Translations under genes and position numbers: made by a program | Part shown: piece after piece, positions 18,434 through 26,505 of the stretch | How the letters are laid out: each line of letters opens with the position of its first letter | Position numbering within the stretch: position 1 is the first letter of the stretch | The notes under the pieces: generated by a model | The model's input: only the letters and a program-made list of their open reading frames with translations | What the model was told of the DNA's origin: nothing | Databases searched by the model: none | Assembly (NCBI GenBank): GCA_020160935.1 | Contig: JAIUPL010000006.1 | Span: 175,172-239,171, forward strand | From: Bacteroidota bacterium | GTDB lineage: Bacteria > Bacteroidota > Bacteroidia > Chitinophagales > Saprospiraceae | DNA: 64,000 nucleotides | Reading direction: 5' to 3'

Positions 18434-18841
18434 TCTATATTCCGCATAAATCGTTTCTGTTTCCCAGAGTTTGATCTCATGCAACTGACAAGGGTATGTT
18501 TCCAGCGCTTTTTCGAGTCGATCCCAGATGAGGATAACAAGATTTTCAGTGGTTGGTTGCATACCTTTGGGAATGAATTCCACATCCAGATTAAGGTTGC
18601 TGTGATCGAGGTGATCGGTCACTTCATGCTGGATAATTTTACTCAGCGCTTTTACATCAATGATAAAACCGGTAACAGGGTCAGGTCGTCCCTTTACCGT
18701 AACATGCAAGTGGTAGTTGTGTCCGTGCCAGTTTTTGTTGGAGCATTTGCCGAAAACAGCCAGATTTTTTTCCTCGGACCAATCATCTACCCAAAGTTTA
18801 TGGGCCGCGTTAAAACGCTCAATTCTAGTGATATAAACCAT
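18419..18841 (-). CDS. queD: 6-carboxytetrahydropterin synthase / PTPS family
   Basis: Uses dihydroneopterin triphosphate (the FolE product) to make 6-carboxy-tetrahydropterin in queuosine synthesis, or 6-pyruvoyl-tetrahydropterin in biopterin synthesis. It has 140 residues. Zinc histidines are His14 (NAAH) and His39/His41 (WHGH); the catalytic cysteine is Cys33 in FGKCSNKNWHGH; the pterin-anchoring acidic residues lie in KLWETETIYAEY. The stop codon is inside the right arm of IR5, so the final residues (RGERG) are repeat-encoded and probably dispensable. The pairing with folE supports the pathway but does not separate QueD from PTPS. Confidence 0.92.
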   Translation of the reverse strand: MVYITRIERFNAAHKLWVDDWSEEKNLAVFGKCSNKNWHGHNYHLHVTVKGRPDPVTGFIIDVKALSKIIQHEVTDHLDHSNLNLDVEFIPKGMQPTTENLVILIWDRLEKALETYPCQLHEIKLWETETIYAEYRGERG

Positions 18842-18977
18842 TATTACTGATAGTTGTAAGAAGGAGTGGCAGCCGTACGCCGCAACAGCGGCGCAAAATT
18901 ACGCTGAAAAATTGTGTTTTATCAGAAAATCAGGAAGCAATCTTCAGAAGGCTTCCTGACACCCGAACCAGTTTCTT

Positions 18978-18985
18978 ACATTTGC
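18978..18985 (+). promoter_or_regulatory. -7 promoter element TACATTTG close to the start codon
   Basis: TACATTTG fits TAnnTTTG and ends only 6 bases before the ATG at 18992. A start site 5-7 bases downstream of the box would give a leaderless, or almost leaderless, mRNA for the regulator gene. Confidence 0.45.
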
Positions 18986-18991
18986 ACTGTT

Positions 18992-20479
18992 ATGTCGACA
19001 ACACAGCACCAGCGAATTATTTTTGGCCTCAAAGTCCGCCAGTTTCGTCAGGAAAAAGGCTGGAATTTTGAGGAGTTAAGCAAACACACAGGGATTTCTA
19101 TTTCTTACCTCAATGAAATAGAAAAAGGAAAAAAATATCCCCAGCCTGCCAATCAGGAACGTTTGGCAGAGGCTTTGGGTGTCGACGCCGACTTTTTGCG
19201 TTCGCCGGAACTTACCAAACAGTTTGCCCCATTGGGCGACCTGCTACAGAGCAATTTCCTGAACGAATTGCCGCTGGATCTTTTCGGGATTGAAATTCAA
19301 CAGGTAGTGGAAATCATCGCTCGGGCGCCCGACCGTGTCAATGCTTTTATCTCCGCACTGCTTGAAATTGCACGCAACTATTCTCTGCGGGAAGAAAACT
19401 TTTTTTTCGCGGCCCTGCGCGCCTACCAGGAATTGCGAAACAACTATTTTGAAGAAATTGAAAGTGTTGCCGATAGTTTTGTACAACAACACAAACTTCC
19501 TGAAAACGGCGGCGTGCCGGCTTCCTTGCTGGCCGAATTGCTGGAAATGGAGTTCCATTACCTGATCGATACCGAAAAACTGGCCCAGCATCCAGAATTG
19601 CAAAGCCTGCGTTCCGTGTATAATCCCGGGAAAAAGAAACTCCTGCTCAATAACCGCCTGAACGAGTCCCAGCGAGCATTTCAATTGGCCAAAGAACTTG
19701 GATTCAATGTGCTGGAACTCAAGGAGCGCCCCCTTACTTCCAGTTTTTTGCGAATAAAATCCTTCGAGGAAACCCTCAACAACTACAAGGCTGCCTATTT
19801 CGCAGTGGCCATTCTGATCAATCGACAGGCTTTTGTTCGTGATATCGGCTTGTTTTTTCAGCAAGACACCTGGAACAGCCAGACTTTGCTCGACTTGATG
19901 CATAAATACCAGGCCAGCCCCGAAGTGTTGTTCCAGCGTTTCAATTTGCTCACCAAGGATTTCAAACTGGAAAAGGTGTTTTTTCTGCGTTTTATCCATG
20001 ATCTTGACAGAGACGGGTTCGATATGGACAAGGAATTGCACCTCAACCGGCGCCACCAGCCTCACGCATCGGGCCTCAATGAACATTATTGCCGCAGGTG
20101 GTTGTCGATTACCATGTTACAGGAGTTGCAAAAACAGCAACAACAATCGCAGAACCCCGGCCAAATGCTGACGGGTATTCAGCGGGCATCTTTTCTGGAT
20201 ACCGGAGAAGAGTATCTGTGCATAGCCGTGGCAAAACCTGGTTATCCTTCGGTCGCGCGCAATGTGAGCGTTACCCTTGGCGTCTTGCTGGATGCTCAGG
20301 CCAAACGAACCATTCATTTTTGGGATGACCCTGCGATACCAAACGTGACAGTAAATGTGACCTGCCAGCGTTGTAATCTGATGTCCTGCGCCGAACGGGC
20401 AGCGCCGCCCACAGCCATATTGAAACGCGAAGAGCGTCAGCGCATGCAGGCATTGCTCGAAAAACTTACCGGCAAATAG
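18992..20479 (+). CDS. XRE-type regulator, ScfR/RamB-like (ImmA/IrrE-related middle domain)
   Basis: DNA-binding regulator of 495 residues. Residues 9-65 are an XRE helix-turn-helix (LSKHTGISISYLNEIEKGK). The middle resembles the IrrE/ImmA-like domain of short-chain acyl-CoA responsive regulators (RamB, ScfR), but the zinc motif HExxH is replaced by QLAKELGF, so it cannot be a peptidase. The C-terminal part has the family's cysteine cluster CQRCNLMSC (Cys458, 461, 466) before ERAAPP. In known members this class controls acetate/propionate or glyoxylate genes; that role here is inference. I start at the ATG at 18992 because the upstream frame crosses a promoter box and lacks typical sequence. 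Confidence 0.8.
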   Translation: MSTTQHQRIIFGLKVRQFRQEKGWNFEELSKHTGISISYLNEIEKGKKYPQPANQERLAEALGVDADFLRSPELTKQFAPLGDLLQSNFLNELPLDLFGIEIQQVVEIIARAPDRVNAFISALLEIARNYSLREENFFFAALRAYQELRNNYFEEIESVADSFVQQHKLPENGGVPASLLAELLEMEFHYLIDTEKLAQHPELQSLRSVYNPGKKKLLLNNRLNESQRAFQLAKELGFNVLELKERPLTSSFLRIKSFEETLNNYKAAYFAVAILINRQAFVRDIGLFFQQDTWNSQTLLDLMHKYQASPEVLFQRFNLLTKDFKLEKVFFLRFIHDLDRDGFDMDKELHLNRRHQPHASGLNEHYCRRWLSITMLQELQKQQQQSQNPGQMLTGIQRASFLDTGEEYLCIAVAKPGYPSVARNVSVTLGVLLDAQAKRTIHFWDDPAIPNVTVNVTCQRCNLMSCAERAAPPTAILKREERQRMQALLEKLTGK

Positions 20480-20485
20480 GCGGTA

Positions 20486-21910
20486 TCATTGTGCCCATTT
20501 ATCGATTCGGACGATCGGTTTTGGGTAATTTCCAATTTTATATTGCTGTTTTTCCGCAGCCGTGAGCAAATCCGGGCGGTGGATTTTTTCCACGGGTACC
20601 TGAGCAAGTTCCGGACACCACAGGCGGACGTAGTCGCCTTTCGGGTCATAGTTTTTTGCCTGAGTGAGGATATTGAAATATCGATCTTCCCTGGGGTCGC
20701 TGCCGATTCCGGCCACATAGTTCCAGTTGCCCCAGTTGCTACAAGGGTCGTAGTCGATCAACAGGCTTTCAAAATATTCAGCGCCCATTTGCCAGTTGAC
20801 CTTCAGGTCTTTTACCAGAAATGATGCCACGTTCTGGCGGGAGCGGTTGCTCATAAAGCCCGTGGCGTTGATTTCATTCATGGCAGCATCGATAAACGGC
20901 ACGCCCGTTCGTCCTTCTGCCCAGAGCGTAAACAGTTCGGTATTGTTTCGCAAATACTTCAGGGGCTTGTTTTGAGGCCCGCTTTTCAGGAAAATCCGGT
21001 TGGTATATTTTTTCCCGAGCAGCCGGAAGTAGTCGCGCCACAACAACTCGAAAAACATCCAGTAGGTGCTTTCGTTGCTGCCATGTTCCTGTTCGTATTT
21101 TTTGATTTCATGGTAAACCAATTTCGGCGACAGGCAGCCTTGCGACAGCCAGGGCGAAAATTTGGAAGAATAATCAGGCCCTACCAATCCGTTGCGGGTT
21201 TCCTTGTATGTTTTTATCAGGTTGCTTTCCCATAAATAATAATGCAAACGTCTCAACCCTTCCGTCTCTCCACCTTTGAATGGAAGCACACTGCGTTCAT
21301 CGTGTGCAAAATCATCCCACCCGAATACTGCCAGTGCAGGTATTTCTGCCGCATCCAGATTATTGGGCAGTGCAGGAAGTGACTGCGGCGTGGGAAAAGG
21401 TGTTCTTACCGGCGTAATGTGCTCATTCTCTTTTCTGAACTGTGTAAAAGTATCAGGTGTGTGGTGTACCGGCATGGGCAAATCCTGTGTGTGATACAGC
21501 ATTTTTCCACGTGTGTAGAGCAATTCCACGCCCACGCTCCACAGTTTTTTTTCCAGATAATCCTGCACAGCCACTTCTTCCTGCGTGCGTTCACGATTGC
21601 AAAGCACCCAGGAACATTTCAGGTCTTTTGCCAGATCGGCAATGATACATTCGGGTTTTCCGACCCGTATGACCAGATCGCTTCCAAGCCGCCGCAGGTT
21701 TTCTCTTAAATCTGCGACTGCTTCAATAATAAAGCGGGTTCTGAATTTGCCTGTTTTGGGAAATCCGAATCGGGTAACGCCCTGAAAAGTGCGTTCATCA
21801 AAAACATATACAGGAATCACTTCTTCTGCCATCCGCAAGGCCGTGGTGAGGGCTTCGTTGTCGTGCAATCTAAGATCCTGTCGAAACCATACGATGGCTC
21901 GGTGCTTCAT
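20486..21910 (-). CDS. DASH-type cryptochrome / DNA photolyase
   Basis: Blue-light flavoprotein of 474 residues, close to typical Cry-DASH length. The N-terminal Rossmann part has VWFRQDLRLHDNEAL and VYVFDERTF. The FAD-binding helical part has KTYKETRNGLVGPDYSSKFS, the WMFFELLWRDYFR segment, TGVPFIDAAMNE, GFMSNRSRQNVASFL and PCSNWGNWNYVAG, all diagnostic of photolyases. The YSSKFSPWLSQGCLSP segment and MSNRSRQN fit the DASH branch, which repairs pyrimidine dimers mainly in single-stranded or loop DNA. The gene ends 6 bases from the stop of the regulator on the other strand, with no terminator visible between them. Its start faces the KirBac gene across IR6. Confidence 0.92.
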   Translation of the reverse strand: MKHRAIVWFRQDLRLHDNEALTTALRMAEEVIPVYVFDERTFQGVTRFGFPKTGKFRTRFIIEAVADLRENLRRLGSDLVIRVGKPECIIADLAKDLKCSWVLCNRERTQEEVAVQDYLEKKLWSVGVELLYTRGKMLYHTQDLPMPVHHTPDTFTQFRKENEHITPVRTPFPTPQSLPALPNNLDAAEIPALAVFGWDDFAHDERSVLPFKGGETEGLRRLHYYLWESNLIKTYKETRNGLVGPDYSSKFSPWLSQGCLSPKLVYHEIKKYEQEHGSNESTYWMFFELLWRDYFRLLGKKYTNRIFLKSGPQNKPLKYLRNNTELFTLWAEGRTGVPFIDAAMNEINATGFMSNRSRQNVASFLVKDLKVNWQMGAEYFESLLIDYDPCSNWGNWNYVAGIGSDPREDRYFNILTQAKNYDPKGDYVRLWCPELAQVPVEKIHRPDLLTAAEKQQYKIGNYPKPIVRIDKWAQ

Positions 21911-21948
21911 ATCTCTTTGGTTACAGATAATTACAAGAGTGCAATTTG

Positions 21949-22109
21949 GAGCGTGTTTTAATTTCAGTTGCTGGGCTGCAAACGGGCAAATTTTGTTTCA
22001 TACTGCGTTAAAATTTTCGCCATATGCGCCCGGCTATGGCTGCAAATTTTGCCTTGCCTGAAACAAAATTTGCCCGATTTCGCCTCAGCACTGAAATTAA
22101 AACACGCTC
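21949..22109. repeat. Long inverted repeat IR6 between divergent genes
   Basis: Outer arms start gagcgtgttttaatttcag (21949) and end with its complement at 22109. They match over about 50 bases with a few mismatches (including the gcaaattttgtttc segment), and an inner stem (aaaattttcgccata paired with tatggctgcaaatttt) continues the hairpin almost to the centre. Unlike the other IRs, it lies between two start codons (cry at 21910, KirBac at 22183). The AGAGCGTGTTTT end motif recurs in the small hairpin at 26480. Confidence 0.85.
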
Positions 22110-22182
22110 TTACAACTTTAAATTCGGCTATTTGTTTGCGGTACGCGCATGATTTCTCATTATTCTTTCAAAACGAATTCAG

Positions 22183-23136
22183 ATGATTCAGTTTAGTAAA
22201 CAACCTCGAAAAATTGCAGGCAATGTGCAGACCAGCGAACTTGGATTCGGGCGCAAAGTGATGACAGATGGCAGAATGATGAATGCCGATGGCACATTTA
22301 ATGTGGAACGGGAGTCTATGGGGTCCTGGGATAATTTGTACCACCAATTGATTACTATGCGTTGGGGGTATTTTTTCCTGCTGGTATTTTGCTGTTTTAT
22401 TGTGCTGAATGCTGTGTTTGCAGTGCTTTATTGTCTGCTGGGGATCGAACATCTTGGGGGCGTGCAGCCGGGCAATTGGGCAGAAAATTTTGCCAATGCC
22501 TATTTTTTCAGCAGCCAGACGCTTACCACGGTCGGTTATGGCCATATTAGCCCGCAAGGATTGGTTACGAGTATTTTGGCGTCGATCGAGTCGTTTGCGG
22601 GGCTACTGGCGTTTGCCCTGATTTCCGGGTTGCTGTATGGCCGTTTTTCGAGGCCCAAGGCAAAAATCGTATTCAGTGAAAACATGCTGATTGCTCCTTA
22701 CAGTAGCGGAAGGGGTTTGATGTTTCGCATGGGAAATGCCAGCAAGAGCGAACTGGTTGAAGCAGAAGTGCAAATGATGATTGCGTTGAATCAAAGAGAT
22801 GAAATGGGAAATGTCTTGCGCAATTACTATCCTTTAGCGTTGGAAATCAACAAGATAGCATTCTTTAATATGTCGTGGACGCTGGTGCATGCGCTCGATG
22901 AACGCAGCCCCATCAATGGTTTTAGCGAGCAGGAACTGGCAGAGGCCAACACGGAAGTGATGGTACTGGTAAAAGCGGTGGAAGAAACCAACCAGCAAAC
23001 GGTGCATGCACGCCGCTCTTATACCACCGACGATTTTGTATGGAATGCGCGTTTTGGACCGGTCATTTCCCGCAACCGAAAAGGGCAACCCCAGGTGTTG
23101 TTGCGCCAGATCGGCTCATTCGAACTGGTAGGGTAG
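22183..23136 (+). CDS. KirBac-type inward-rectifier potassium channel
   Basis: Tetrameric K+ channel subunit of 317 residues. It has a slide helix (about 47-57, SWDNLYHQLITM), TM1 (60-86), a pore helix and selectivity filter TTVGYG (115-120), TM2 (about 128-154, with ESFAGLLAFALISGLLYGRFSRPK) and a cytoplasmic Kir beta-sandwich domain of about 155 residues (FRMGNASKSELVEAEVQM, then the ALEINKIAFFNMSWTLVH segment). All Kir landmarks are intact. Its stop lies 5 bases from the kdsB stop on the other strand. Confidence 0.95.
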   Translation: MIQFSKQPRKIAGNVQTSELGFGRKVMTDGRMMNADGTFNVERESMGSWDNLYHQLITMRWGYFFLLVFCCFIVLNAVFAVLYCLLGIEHLGGVQPGNWAENFANAYFFSSQTLTTVGYGHISPQGLVTSILASIESFAGLLAFALISGLLYGRFSRPKAKIVFSENMLIAPYSSGRGLMFRMGNASKSELVEAEVQMMIALNQRDEMGNVLRNYYPLALEINKIAFFNMSWTLVHALDERSPINGFSEQELAEANTEVMVLVKAVEETNQQTVHARRSYTTDDFVWNARFGPVISRNRKGQPQVLLRQIGSFELVG

Positions 23137-23141
23137 TGCCA

Positions 23142-23870
23142 TTATAAAGCCAGTTTGGCCAGGTCTTCCGGTGTGTCGATACCGATGGTTTCCATGTCGG
23201 TAATTTGAACGGCTATGCGGTAGCCATTTTCCAGCCAACGCAACTGTTCGAGCGATTCTGCTTTTTCAAGGGCCGTGGGAGAGAGAACGGTGATTTCCTG
23301 AAGGATGGTTTTGTTGAAGCCATACAGACCAATGTGTTTGTAAAAATTATGGTGCTTCAAGCGCTCCTCCGGCGCTATACCCCGCATATAAGGAATGGCG
23401 TAACGACTGAAATAAAGGGCTTCTCCTATGTGCGAAAACACGGCCTTCACTATATTGGGGTTGTCGAGTGCTTCCAGGGCTTCAATTTTTTTTGCCAGCG
23501 TTGCAATGCCCGGACTTGTTGGCGTCAGCAACGTATCTATCAGTAAATCAATTTGTTGTGGTTGGATAAAAGGCTCGTCGCCCTGTATGTTTACCACCCA
23601 TTTTGCATCTGGAAATGCCGCTGCAACCTCTGCACAGCGATCCGTACCGCTGGGATGCTCCGGACTGGTCATGCGAACCTCGCCGCCGAAGGCCGCTACA
23701 TGCTCCCGGATGCGCTCATCGTCCGTAGCAACGACCACTTTGTTCAGGTGTTTTGACTGCAAAGCCTGTTCGTACACACGCTGGATCATACTTTTTCCAG
23801 CAATTTCTACCAGGGGTTTGCCGGGAAAACGAGTGGATGCAAATCGGGCAGGAATAACACCAAGAATCAT
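23142..23870 (-). CDS. kdsB: 3-deoxy-manno-octulosonate cytidylyltransferase
   Basis: Activates Kdo as CMP-Kdo for lipopolysaccharide core synthesis. It has 242 residues, the normal length. It has the nucleotide loop VIPARFASTRFPGKPL at the N-terminus, HPSGTDRCAEV and the metal motif VNIQGDEPFI (Asp98), and the C-terminal IGLYGFNKTIL and IDTPEDLA motifs. It is convergent with the KirBac gene, with 5 bases between stop codons and no hairpin, so transcripts probably overlap. Confidence 0.97.
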   Translation of the reverse strand: MILGVIPARFASTRFPGKPLVEIAGKSMIQRVYEQALQSKHLNKVVVATDDERIREHVAAFGGEVRMTSPEHPSGTDRCAEVAAAFPDAKWVVNIQGDEPFIQPQQIDLLIDTLLTPTSPGIATLAKKIEALEALDNPNIVKAVFSHIGEALYFSRYAIPYMRGIAPEERLKHHNFYKHIGLYGFNKTILQEITVLSPTALEKAESLEQLRWLENGYRIAVQITDMETIGIDTPEDLAKLAL

Positions 23871-23931
23871 AATTTAAAACAAAACAGTTTAAACGAATGG
23901 TCAACGAGGCCTGTTTTTAAACAACAGTACC

Positions 23932-23939
23932 TATTTTTG
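23932..23939 (+). promoter_or_regulatory. -7 promoter element TATTTTTG
   Basis: TATTTTTG fits TAnnTTTG and lies 38 bases before the LysM gene start, in a gap between divergent genes. Confidence 0.4.
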
Positions 23940-23977
23940 CGGCGTAAACATAACCGCAAGTTCACCAAAACTGTACT

Positions 23978-24844
23978 ATGAGACGCTTATTGCCCCTTTT
24001 TATCATTCTTCTTGCTGGAATATCGAGTGCGGTTCGAGGCCAGAATGCTACCACAACGGCGAAGGAACCTGTGGTATCTCTTCTGACCTACAAAGACTCC
24101 TTGTTTCTGACTGTGACAGAGAGCAAGAAATTCTTGCTGCATCCGGTAAAGCCGAAGCAGACCCTGTTTTCCCTTGCCCGTTACTACGGACTGACCCTGG
24201 AAGAGTTGTTTGAATACAACACACATTTCAGGACGGATCCAACTTTGCGCATCGGAACCCGTGTAAAAATTCCCATTCCAAATCGGGCCCTGAAACGCTA
24301 CAAGAATTCAAAATTTGTGGCCTCAAAAAATGTCCCGGTTTATTACGTAGTGCAACCGGGCGACAACCTCTATCAAATTTGCAAACGCAATTTTGGCATG
24401 CCCGTAGATTCTATTGCAAAGCGCAATAAATTGAAAGACAACAATATACGGCCCGGACAATTGCTGTTGGTCGCATGGATGGGGGTTGAAGGAATTCCTG
24501 TGGAATGGAGGCCTGCACGCTCATTCACCAGAAACGATGCGATGAAAGAACGATACGACGAAGAGAAAAAACGCAAAAAAGAAGGTGTTTCTCAGGGGGT
24601 ATGTTTCTGGCAGAAGGACAGCAAAGAAAAAGGAGATCTGTATGCCATGCACCGGGAAGCAGAAATTGGCAGCACCATGGCTGTCACCAATCCGATGGGC
24701 GGCCGTACGGTGTACGCCAAAGTCATTGGCCGTATTCCCAGCGGCTATGAAAGCAATATTGAAGTGATTCTTTCCCCCGAGGCTGCCCGAACGCTGGGCG
24801 CTCGTGATCCACGTTTTTTTGTCAAAGTAAAATTCCTGAAATAA
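23978..24844 (+). CDS. Exported LysM-repeat protein
   Basis: Periplasmic or cell-wall protein of 288 residues. It has a signal peptide (about 1-21, ending VRGQ) and two LysM modules, at about residues 54-101 (VKPKQTLFSLARYYGLTLEEL) in part and 121-165 (YVVQPGDNLYQICKRN), each binding glycan strands. A charged linker, RYDEEKKRKKEG, leads to a C-terminal region of about 90 residues. That region, with MHREAEIGSTMAVTNPMGG and GYESNIEVILSPEAA, resembles the double-psi beta-barrel of RlpA-like proteins. A role in peptidoglycan binding is well supported; catalysis is not. Confidence 0.8.
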   Translation: MRRLLPLFIILLAGISSAVRGQNATTTAKEPVVSLLTYKDSLFLTVTESKKFLLHPVKPKQTLFSLARYYGLTLEELFEYNTHFRTDPTLRIGTRVKIPIPNRALKRYKNSKFVASKNVPVYYVVQPGDNLYQICKRNFGMPVDSIAKRNKLKDNNIRPGQLLLVAWMGVEGIPVEWRPARSFTRNDAMKERYDEEKKRKKEGVSQGVCFWQKDSKEKGDLYAMHREAEIGSTMAVTNPMGGRTVYAKVIGRIPSGYESNIEVILSPEAARTLGARDPRFFVKVKFLK

Positions 24845-24886
24845 CCGACACCCGTATTCACCACCTACACAATTACTATACTGCTC

Positions 24887-25708
24887 ATGCGTAACATTTT
24901 TGCCTTCGGCATACTCCTGCTTTTAGCCTTCTCTGCCTGTAAAAACGACTCATCTTCGAGTAAATCAAACGCTGATGTAACCAGCGCAACCACACTCGCA
25001 GGATTTTGGGTTCCTATCGATTTTTGTTCCCGTGCGGGAAAAGACGGCTCCATACTCCGGGCCATGAACGGCTCCAGTAAGCCTTATGCATACGCACTGG
25101 GTTTTGATAGCGCCATACCCGACAGTGTAACTTGCTACAATGGCTTCGAAAAATGGCGCATGCCAGTGGTGTATCGAAAAGATACCCTTGAAATTCCGAA
25201 AGCAAACGGCGATTTGTCGGTTTTTCTGGTGTACGACCCTGAAACCAACAAAGACCTGACGATGTTTAACAGCACGCATGGCCGAACAGAAATTAACCGC
25301 TATACCCTTTCCAAAGCACAGGTAATGGATGGATATTCGGCATTCCTGATCGCGCTGAACAGCACCATGATGGGCGGAAATTTCCAGTCGACCGGCAAAG
25401 ACGGCGCACAGGTTCGTTTTTCTCCCGATGGTCTTGTTAAAGGTTTGAAGGGGTTCGACAAATATGAGTTGTGTACCGGAGGCGACTGTGTACTGATGCA
25501 AGACCTGGATGTAATCACCTTGCAGGACAGCCAAAAGCCCGGTTCCGAACAGATGTTTGGATATCAGTTCAGCGCGAAGAAAGATTCTCTGCAGATTTAC
25601 AACCTGATCAACAACAACCCGGCTGAAAAAGGCAATTATTCAAAAGGGACTGTGGCTTATTCGTTTGTAAAAAAGGCGGCTGCAGTGAAAAAAGAAAAAA
25701 GCAAGTAA
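24887..25708 (+). CDS. Lipoprotein of unknown function
   Basis: Predicted lipoprotein of 273 residues with a lipobox ending FSAC (Cys18) and a Ser/Asn-rich tether. The mature part is mainly beta with an FCSRAGKDGS segment and ends in a lysine-rich tail (KKEKSK). I do not recognise a family. It follows the LysM gene by 42 bases on the same strand and may be co-transcribed with it. No usual terminator follows, but IR7 begins 65 bases later. Confidence 0.65.
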   Translation: MRNIFAFGILLLLAFSACKNDSSSSKSNADVTSATTLAGFWVPIDFCSRAGKDGSILRAMNGSSKPYAYALGFDSAIPDSVTCYNGFEKWRMPVVYRKDTLEIPKANGDLSVFLVYDPETNKDLTMFNSTHGRTEINRYTLSKAQVMDGYSAFLIALNSTMMGGNFQSTGKDGAQVRFSPDGLVKGLKGFDKYELCTGGDCVLMQDLDVITLQDSQKPGSEQMFGYQFSAKKDSLQIYNLINNNPAEKGNYSKGTVAYSFVKKAAAVKKEKSK

Positions 25709-25773
25709 ATATAACTTGATTGTTTGCCAATATTGGGGCCACTACATGCTTAAACAGCCCTAATATGAAAACT

Positions 25774-25920
25774 AGCCAAGAGCGAAGTGTTGGTGGTATG
25801 GGCTTTAGCCCGTCGGGACAGCGCCATTTATGGCGCATAAAATATTGTTTTTTGTGAGCGCCATAAATGGCGCTGTCCCGACGGGCTAAAGCCCATACCA
25901 CCAACGCTTCGCTCTTGGCT
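25774..25920. repeat. Long near-perfect inverted repeat IR7
   Basis: Arms of 63 bases (25774-25836 and 25858-25920) match at 62 positions around a 21-base AT-rich loop, ataaaatattgttttttgtga. It can form a very stable cruciform or RNA hairpin. It lies between a lipoprotein gene and ribH, 45 bases before the ribH start. The end segment agccaagagcgaag resembles the core of IR1 (gccgagagcgaagc). Confidence 0.9.
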
Positions 25921-25965
25921 ATCGCTACAACCCTCAACCCTTCCTCACCCTCCACCTCCATTGCA

Positions 25966-26481
25966 ATGGCCAGCGCACTAAAAAATCTCTCTTCCTACGA
26001 TGAAACCACCATTCCGGACGCTTCCGAACTTTCTTTCGGCATAGTGGTAGCGGAGTGGAACGCCCACATCACCCATGCCTTGTATGAAGGATGTTTTGAA
26101 ACATTGATAAAACACGGCGCCAAAGAAGAAAACATTTATACCGTACAAGTGCCTGGTTCATTTGAATTGCCAGTAGGCGCACGTATCCTTCATGGGCAGC
26201 AAAAACTGGACGCTGTGATCTGCCTGGGTTGTGTCATCAAAGGAGAAACCAGCCACAACGAATACATCAACAATGCCGTGGCGCAGGGCCTTACCAGCCT
26301 GAGCATCGCCACGGGCAGCCCCTTCATATTTGGCGTTCTGACGCCCAATGACGAACAACAGGCGATTGATCGTGCAGGCGGCGTACATGGCAACAAAGGA
26401 GTGGAAGCCGCAGTAACGGCCATTCGAATGGCTGTCTTGAAAAAGAAGCCGGGTCAGGAAAAGAAAAAGATCGGGTTTTAG
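25966..26481 (+). CDS. ribH: 6,7-dimethyl-8-ribityllumazine synthase
   Basis: Condenses 5-amino-6-ribitylamino-uracil with dihydroxybutanone phosphate in riboflavin synthesis; normally a 60-mer or pentamer. It has 171 residues. Motifs are VPGSFELPVGA, GCVIKGETSHNEYI (catalytic His) and FGVLTPNDEQQAIDRAGG. The frame is open upstream to 25867, but that part translates the right arm of IR7, so the ATG at 25966 is chosen. Its stop overlaps the hairpin at 26480. Confidence 0.96.
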   Translation: MASALKNLSSYDETTIPDASELSFGIVVAEWNAHITHALYEGCFETLIKHGAKEENIYTVQVPGSFELPVGARILHGQQKLDAVICLGCVIKGETSHNEYINNAVAQGLTSLSIATGSPFIFGVLTPNDEQQAIDRAGGVHGNKGVEAAVTAIRMAVLKKKPGQEKKKIGF

Positions 26482-26505
26482 AGCGTGTTTCTTAAAACGC
26501 GCTCT
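26480..26505. terminator. Short bidirectional terminator hairpin
   Basis: agagcgtgtttc-loop-aaaacgcgctct hairpin in the 23-base gap between the convergent stops of ribH and the OmpA gene, with a T run (tttttt) downstream on the plus strand. The end motif AGAGCGTGTTT is shared with IR6. Confidence 0.7.

Noticed and set aside
25867..25965. N-terminal extension of RibH from an upstream start
   Set aside because: The added 33 residues translate the right arm of IR7 and are absent from the normal enzyme.
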